Shown piece after piece: positions 57,667 through 64,000 of a stretch of 64,000 nucleotides of DNA (within the stretch, counting starts at the first letter, position 1; every line of letters starts with the position of its first letter). Made by a program: the position numbers and the translations under genes. Source of the DNA: Canna indica (taxonomy: Eukaryota > Streptophyta > Magnoliopsida > Zingiberales > Cannaceae); assembly GCA_034359265.1 (NCBI GenBank), contig CP136891.1, forward strand, positions 55,134,501 to 55,198,500, in the 5' to 3' direction. The notes beneath the pieces were generated by a model, which saw only the letters and a program-made list of their open reading frames with translations, had not been told where the DNA came from and did not search any database.

Positions 57667-57818
57667 TATTATTAATATTCAAATTTTATTTTTGGATTAA
57701 TGACTCGTTAAATAATTTTAGAAATTATTAAATTACTTAGATTTATGTCACTTGGCATAGTTCTTATCATGACACTTGGTAAGATAAGAATGCTAGAATG
57801 TTTTCTTTTATACATACA
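57667..57818. other. Helitron-adjacent spacer
   Basis: Contains a decayed relative of the hairpin unit (CACTTGGCATAGTTCTTATC, then CACTTGGTAAGATAAG) right before the Helitron 3' end; the same spacer occurs at 48010-48101. Confidence 0.6.
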
Positions 57819-60035
57819 CTAGTATAAGACCCGCACGATGCGTAGTGATCTTAATTCATATTAGATCTAATAAATTTATTATTAATATATATCAATATTT
57901 GAATAATAATATCATGCAAAAATCATAAAAAAATATTAAATTTTTTTTTTTATATAAATTATGAAAAACTTCTTGGTATACAATATTTGTAGTTTCTTTT
58001 TAGGAAAAGGTACAAAAATGCCCCTAATATTTTTCACGGGTACTAAAATGCCCCTAAGAGTTTTTTGAAATAAAAAATACCTCTTATGTTATAGAATTGG
58101 GTACAAAAATACCCTATATGCAAACAAGATAACGGAGCTGACGTGGCTGATGATTGGACTGATGACGTGGACATGTAGCGCGCATGCAACCCCTAACGTT
58201 TTCTCACGGGTACTAAAATGCCCCTAATGTTTTCTCATGGGTACAAAAATGCTCCTAACATTTTCTCACGGGTACTAAAATACGCCTAATATTTATTTTG
58301 GAGCTAAAATACCCTTGAGGTTATTGAAAATTATAGAAAAATGACACCATACTAACTTTTGTTAGGTGAGACTTAACGGAGATGTCGTTGATACTGATAG
58401 AGATGTTGACTTTACACGTGGTGCATATGCAGAGAGCAACTTGCCACGCAACCGTAGGGGTGAGCAAAAAAAATAAAAATTTGGTTAATTGAAAAACTGG
58501 TTTAAAACTGAACCAAAATATTCGATTAACCAATTTGATGGTTTTAGTTTCGGTTTTTATTTTCTAAATTTTTAGTTTTTGATTTCAGCTTCGATTTCGA
58601 TTTCTTATGTGTCGCTTACGTGGCAAGTTGTTCTTTGCATATGCGTCACATGTAAAGTCAACATCTTTATCAGCATTCATGACATCTTCGTTAAGTCTCA
58701 CCTAACAAAAGTTAGCCTGGTGTCATTTTTGTACCATTTTCAATAACCTTAGGGGTATTTTAGTACTCGTGAGAAAACGTTAGGGGCATTTTAGTACTCG
58801 TGAGAAAATATTATGGGCATTTTAGTACGTGTGAGAAAACGTCTTGGCCTGCATGAACGTCACATGTCCACATCATCAGTCCTAGTCATTGGCCACGTCA
58901 GCTTTGTTATCTCTCAATTAACGACGTTTACCTATAGGGGTATTTTTGTACCCAATTCTATAACGTAAGGGGTATTTTTGATCCCAAAAAACCTTAGGGG
59001 TATTTTAGTACCCGTGAGAAAATGTTAGGGGCATTCTGTACTTTTTTCTTTTTTTCTCAATATGACCTTCTAAATTATAAATCAAAATATTTAAATTTTT
59101 CTTATTGATCACCCTAGACAATGTGACATAAAATTGTTCATGAGTGAATATAAATTTTTTTAAGAAAAATATCGACATTTGATAGTGATTGGCCTTGACT
59201 TTTATTGATAGTCATCGCATAAGAAATCATAACAGGAAATTGTCTCCTTTGAAATTTAACTGGCAGTCTTGGATCTGATGGTGTCAAAGATATGTGGAAT
59301 GATCGAATACATTTTCTCCGCAATTAGTTCCAGAAATAATCTTAGCTTCAAGGACTCAGTTCTCAAGTCTTGTTAACACCAATCGTGTTTCATTACATAA
59401 TCCGACAAATTGATCGATATTTCTTAGCAAACTAATAAGAGTCTCAACTTTTAATGTCAAAGAATGATTAGAAACACCAGAACATTTGATGCAGTTCAAG
59501 AAGTTTGGCATATGGATCAAATCCAATAAACTCTCTCTAGAATCTAATAAACACGTGCTAATATAGCTCAAAAATGTCGTCGACTCTTTTTTATTTAAAG
59601 GAATCATATAGTCATTAATCGTTTCAATCATATTCAGAGTGAGAGCTAATATAGCTCTTTGTTACAAATATTGGCATTTGTTATAAGCTCAGGATAAATT
59701 GCATAAACAATCGCAACAATATGGTCACTTGCATCCAAAATCAAGTTATCATTTGGAATTTGGATTACCCCATAACCATCACTAGGATCACCTATCTTTT
59801 CGTCACTGATCGACAATATCCAATCTGAAAAACTTTTCAAATCATATATATTGTCATCAAAGTTATTTACAGTGAGACACATATATTTTATTAGCTTCAA
59901 AACTTCACAGTCGTCCCATAAGTAAGACGAATTAAGTGCAGCATTGACAATATCTTGTATGCTTCTTGAAACGACAGGTAAAATTTGTCTGAAGTCTCCC
60001 TCAAATACTACAGTCTTACCTCCAAAAGGATGACC
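57819..60035 (-). mobile_element. Helitron 3' end and helicase, with nested foldback
   Basis: Minus end CTAG then T; the terminal hairpin is decayed (CCGCAC-GATGCG). Helicase on minus: [20 protein letters not shown] followed by [11 protein letters not shown] (59138-59323), VETLISLLRNIDQFVGLCNE (59356-59460), MIETINDYMIPLNKKEST (59590-59631), SDWILSISDEKIGDPSDGYG (about 59790), and FEGDFRQILPVV (about 59990-60020). Best-preserved helicase C-terminus in the window. It is split by 58003-59048 and ended by Gypsy LTR G10. Confidence 0.88.
58003..59048. mobile_element. 1-kb foldback element
   Basis: The two halves are inverted copies over roughly 450 bases each. Ends GGAAAAGGTACAAAAATGCC and complement of GAAAAAAGTACAGAATGCC. 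Further matching pairs: GACGTGGCTGATGATTGGAC with its inverse near 58900, and GTTAGGTGAGACTTAACGGA with its inverse near 58695. Many direct copies of GGGTACTAAAATGCCCCTAA lie in the arms. The centre (58452-58600) differs and starts AGGGGTGAGCAAAA, like a small hAT end. No genes. Homopolymers hide the target duplication. Confidence 0.85.
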
Positions 60036-61759
60036 TACCACGCCCCAACTCAGGGTCACGTGACCGGCCAGGGTATACATGCCTATAACCCTTAGCCTAA
60101 ACCATGCACATGTCAACTCAACAATAAAACATAACGGAAAGAAATAAACAAGTTTTATAAGTAAGTTTAGCAAAAATACAAAGTGCGGAAATAATAAATC
60201 AAGTCCAATAGACCACCAATAATGAAATTCGAAATAAATGACATAAACGTCCCCAAGGGACTACAACTCTGAAATGCCAAAATACAGTGCATGACAAACT
60301 ACTACAGACTTGACTACGACCCCTAAGTAGGACTACTATGAGATCAATATAGCTCCTCTGTCCTCCAGCCGCGCCAAGTGCTCCAGCCCACCTCACTGGT
60401 CAGGCTCTGCAAAACAAAACAAAACAACGAAAATGAGTGAGTTCAAAAGAACTCGGTGAGCGATTCTACCAAACCCCACTAAAAACCAAACACAAATATG
60501 ATGTATAAAGCAAAACTCCTGATTCAACCAGGAGAGGTCAAAAGGGAGTGACCAGCTAACAGGCCATCTGGCCACTACCTGCCCGAAGGCATCCAACACC
60601 CAAATGGTGAAGATCAACAGGCCTAAGCCTACCATGCCTTAAGGCAACAAAACATACTAGGATAATCGAGAAGGCCCTCCGAACTTATCCTAATATATAG
60701 AAACTCGGGAGCAATTTTAACAGATTATGCTAATATGCCCTTTATTTGTTGATTCATAATAGATTATGCTGATCCCTTGCTCAATTTTAATTATGTAATT
60801 AAAATTTAGATCACCAAGATTAGGGTTTTGTTTTAGGATTTTGTTATAGCTTACTATTGTGCCCGATACTGATGTATCTAACCCGAATTTGGTTTCTAGA
60901 GTGTGTCCTAAGTTTCCAAACTATATTTTCTGATCAAAACGATAGGTTATAAGACTATGTTCAGAGAAATACATAAACCACAGTAAGTATTTGAAAAATA
61001 GCACAGATTCATCATCTCAACATGAAATTCCAGCAACACTTAGTTTCTCAACATAGCATGAAAATAAATCCAAAATTAACAAAAATTAGATCATTAATTA
61101 TCATTAAAATAGAATACTAATCTTGAGATAAATTTCTCAAATTTTATGCTTATTAAATAAGACTAACAAGTATCAACAACACCTTAATCAAGAAACAAAC
61201 ATCATGATCAAGAACCCTTCTTCAAGAACCTTCATGGCATCAATATCAAGATCTTAATTAATTTTTATAAATACGATTTCTATCCAAAAATCACAGATTA
61301 ATTACAAGACATGCTTGAACATGTAGGAACTCAATTTAATAAGCAATTTAAGGTATGGATCTCAAGAACACCAAAAATCCTCACTTAGGCATTTCACCTA
61401 ACACCTTGAGGGCACCCTCGTCTCCACCTTGAACGAGCACCCCTAGGATCATCGTGTTTAGGGACGAACCCCATAGGCGAGGGTTTAGGGCCTCCTCAAA
61501 CACGACAATTAAAAAGAATGGTGAAAACTTGAGAGATCGACGAAAAACAAATCAAAACATCCTAGCCTTCACGAACATCTTCAAGAAATCGAAGAAACCC
61601 AAAAAGAAGGAGGGTAAAACCACTCACTTGATTAGGAAGAAGAAATTGGGGAAATTCCCAATCGGCGGCCTCCGAATCCAGCCTCAAAGGTGGCGGTGGG
61701 GGCTCGGCTCCACAAGGAGGTAGGGGTGGCGGCTCTACCAAGCCGTTGGCTTGGCTCCA

Positions 61760-61843
<84 letters not shown>

Positions 61844-62329
61844 CTCAGCATCTGGCTTCTTGGAAGCGGCAGCTTCAAGAGAAGGGAAGGGGAAAGGGGC
61901 GGCTCGGCTTGGGCGGCTCCTCTCTCCTATTCGGCTGGTGTGGCTCCAATAGGGTGCCGCCTAGCCCTAGGGGGGATTTTATAGTCCCCTCCTATCCACA
62001 CCCTAAACTCGCACTCTCACCAACCCGGATTCGCAACCCGCTAACCCAACTAATCCCACTAGCTCAACATAACCTTATACTAAATACAATTATCAATCAC
62101 ATGCACACCCATGCATTATAATTTAATAAATCGAGCACACGCAACAGAATAATCAAATAAATTTTTTTATCTACACAGGGAAGGGAATTGCATAATTCAA
62201 ACTCCCACTTACTCGAGCACACAAGCTCGCACCGGATCATGAGTCGACTCGGCTCGACCTCGAACTACCCCGCTAGGCTAACAATCAAAACAAGAATAGA
62301 AAATGAACATTAATATCTAGGATATTATA
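60036..62329 (-). repeat. Gypsy LTR family G, copy G10 (3' LTR)
   Basis: Minus G LTR with an internal deletion near 60717 that removes most of the hairpin array. On minus the start is TATAATATCC, preceded by a polypurine tract, so it is a 3' LTR. TATA palindrome GGGGA/TCCCC at 61972-61989. Confidence 0.88.
61761..61842. repeat. (GA)n microsatellite, about 41 units
   Basis: Lies in the CT-rich leader of LTR G10 and seems to be a local expansion of it. Glu-Arg repeat frames over it are not genes. Confidence 0.97.
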
Positions 62330-62342
62330 ATCCTCCCTCCTT
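62329..62342 (-). other. Gypsy polypurine tract
   Basis: On minus AAGGAGGGAGGATT directly before the LTR start, preceded by the plant Gypsy motif AATTCGAGGACGAATTTT. Confidence 0.85.
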
Positions 62343-62378
62343 AAAGAAAATTCGTCCTCGAATTTCAGAAAAAGAAAC

Positions 62379-62602
62379 TTAAGGACTCATCAGATCATCA
62401 AACAACGAAGGATAACATTCCCTCATATCCTGCTCCACCTCCAAGGTCGCCTCCTGCCCGGAATGGTGCTCCCACTTGACCTTAACCACGGGGATCTCCT
62501 TGTACCTCAATTTTTTGATCTACCGGTCTAGCACCTCAACTGGCCGCTCCTCATAAGAAACTGCTAAATCCACCTCCACTGCGGTAGGCTCAATCACATG
62601 GG
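62379..62602 (-). pseudogene. Gypsy pol C-terminus (chromodomain-like)
   Basis: On minus: VSYEERPVEVLDR, stop, then IKKLRYKEIPVVKVKWEHHS and EVEQDMRECYPSLF, ending with TAA at 62381-62379. This matches the end of Del/Tekay-type chromovirus integrases, with its small chromodomain-like fold. Upstream pol is replaced by LTR G11 at 62603. Confidence 0.85.
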
Positions 62603-64000
62603 TGTAATATTCGAGATATTTAAATTTATTATTTTTCCTCTTATGTGTGTTTGCCAGCCTAGCAGACTAGTTCATGGTCGAGCCAAGTCGACTCATGGTC
62701 CGGAGTGAGCTTGCGAGCTCGGGTAAGTAGGATATGAATTTGTGAATTTATGAATTTTTAGTCTTGGGTAGTTGAGATTATTTAATTTGATGTTGTGTGT
62801 GCATAATTGCTAATTATGTTCATATGGGTATTTAATTAATTGCTTGTGATTTATTAGAATGAGATTAATTAAATTATTTAAGTCTATCGGGTTAGCGGGT
62901 TTTGGTTTTGGGAATTTCTTCCTTAGTTCTTCTTCCAATTAAGGTGAGTGGTTTACCCTCTCTCTTCGGGATTTCAATCGGATTCTTCAAGCCATTCTTG
63001 ACGGCTTGGTATTCAGGTTTCATTTCTTGATTGTTTTTCGCGTTCTTGCCATGTTTCCTTTGATATGTAATCTTGATCTATTCTCCTAGTTTGAGATTCT
63101 TGATTATGAGTTTCTTGTTTAGAATTAAATCTATGATTTTTGGGTAGAAATCATGTGGTAGGATTAAGATCTTGATAATGACTAATTAAGGGTTCTTGAG
63201 AAGGGGGTTCTTGATCTTAATGCTTGATTCTTGGTTTAAGTGTGTGGGTTCTTGTTAATCTTGATGAAAAGCATGATTTCTATGAATTAATTCCTGAGAT
63301 TAATATTCTATTCTAATGGTAATTTAGGGATTGATTTCTGTTAATTTTCGGATTTAATTCTATAAGCATGCTGAAATTGCATGTTGCTGGAATTGTATGT
63401 TGAGATGATGAATTTGTGCTGATTTTAATTTGTTTGTTGTGGTGTGTATATATGTGTGAATATAGTCATATAACCTATCGTTTCGACCAGAAAATATAAT
63501 TTGGAAACATAGGACACACTTTGGAGACTAGATTCGGGTCAGACACAATAATTTTGGCCAGAACAGTAACCTAAAATAAAACCCTAAAACAAAACCCTAA
63601 TTGAGATTATCTAAATTTTAATTGTATGATTAAAATTGGGTTAGGGGTGAGCATAATCTGTTATGAACCAACTTATAAAGTATGTATGAAATAAAATCAT
63701 ACGGGTTCATGACATTACGGGTCTAGGAGATAGGGTCGGGTTTGGAGCGCTGAGACGCTTTATAATGAGGACACCCCTAGGACACCGTAAGAGAGTCTTG
63801 ACTTAGGTCTTGATGCATCATATCCTTGAGAATGGCGGAGCGGCTCAACTAGGAGCCAAATTTTGGGCTACGCCTGGGTGGTTGGACGTCAAATTCCCAA
63901 CCTGCAGAGTAAGTTCGGAGGGCCTTCCCGATTACTCTTGTGATATCACATCTCGTAGAGCAAGTTTGGAGGGCCTTTCTCGATTGCTCCCGAGGTTCCT
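62603..64000 (+). repeat. Gypsy LTR family G, copy G11 (runs off window)
   Basis: Starts TGTAATATTCGAGATATT. A deletion at about 62911 removes the TATA box and leader hairpin, so this copy lacks a promoter. Hairpin units start near 63908. Closest by eye to G6. Confidence 0.88.

Noticed and set aside
57424..57675. 83-residue frame
   Set aside because: It spans the two tandem units and repeats its own sequence; no domain.
61690..62121. Glu-Arg repeat proteins
   Set aside because: Translation of a (GA)n microsatellite inside an LTR.

Overview
The window looks like plant nuclear DNA made almost entirely of dead, nested transposable elements. I find no intact host gene, no tRNA or rRNA gene, and no open reading frame that is plausibly functional. 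The evidence for a plant is a Copia element of the SIRE/Maximus (Sirevirus) type, Ty3/Gypsy chromovirus-type elements primed by initiator tRNA-Met, a plant-type BED-finger hAT transposase, a MuDR-like MULE, and Helitrons with PIF1-type helicases. I cannot name the species.

Layout. 1-710: AT-rich repeat R1 and a (CT)n(AT)n microsatellite. 711-2472: left part of a MULE, with a zf-GRF gene pointing inward from its terminus and the CCHC tail of a mudrA-type transposase pointing toward it. 2473-14621: a chimeric Copia with LTR family A at the 5' side (split by a 4.05-kb hAT, 3221-7268), a decayed gag-pol that stops early in reverse transcriptase, a long 3' non-coding part with several polypurine tracts, and an LTR of a different family (B) at the 3' side. 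14622-17926: start of a minus-strand Gypsy (gag fragment, PBS, LTR family G). 17927-21775: two Helitron pieces. 21776-31044: Gypsy family G, with a truncated minus LTR, a plus 5' LTR, a decayed gag-pol, then an inverted integrase fragment fused to a partial LTR. 31045-31937: partial family-H LTR and a hAT end. 31938-33900: a second kind of Helitron. 33900-38287: AT-rich DNA with inverted modules and a long-terminal-repeat DNA element. 38288-45219: stacked G LTRs, including one solo G LTR and one solo A LTR, each with a perfect 5-bp target duplication. 45220-53625: Helitron DNA broken by a family-B LTR and a solo family-H LTR. 53626-57818: the second R1 copy (split by a G LTR) and a 178-bp tandem duplication rich in palindromes. 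57819-60035: Helitron carrying a 1-kb foldback element. 60036-64000: a Gypsy 3' LTR with the end of pol, then another G LTR that runs off the window.

Nothing here works as a pathway. The layers record successive insertions: Helitron first, then Gypsy LTRs into Helitron, then Copia LTRs into Gypsy, then hAT into Copia. Most premature stops are CAG to TAG or TGG to TGA, which fits long-term cytosine methylation.

The most interesting signals are structural and lie in the non-coding LTRs. (1) Family-G LTRs carry 3 to 9 hairpins whose outer arms change in a compensatory way. (2) In Copia and Gypsy LTRs alike, the TATA box sits in the loop of an inverted repeat. (3) Just downstream, G LTRs have a conserved hairpin at the expected transcript start. 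(4) The MULE pairs mudrA with a convergent zf-GRF/membrane-anchor gene. All boundaries and homologies were judged by eye; no alignment or database search was run.
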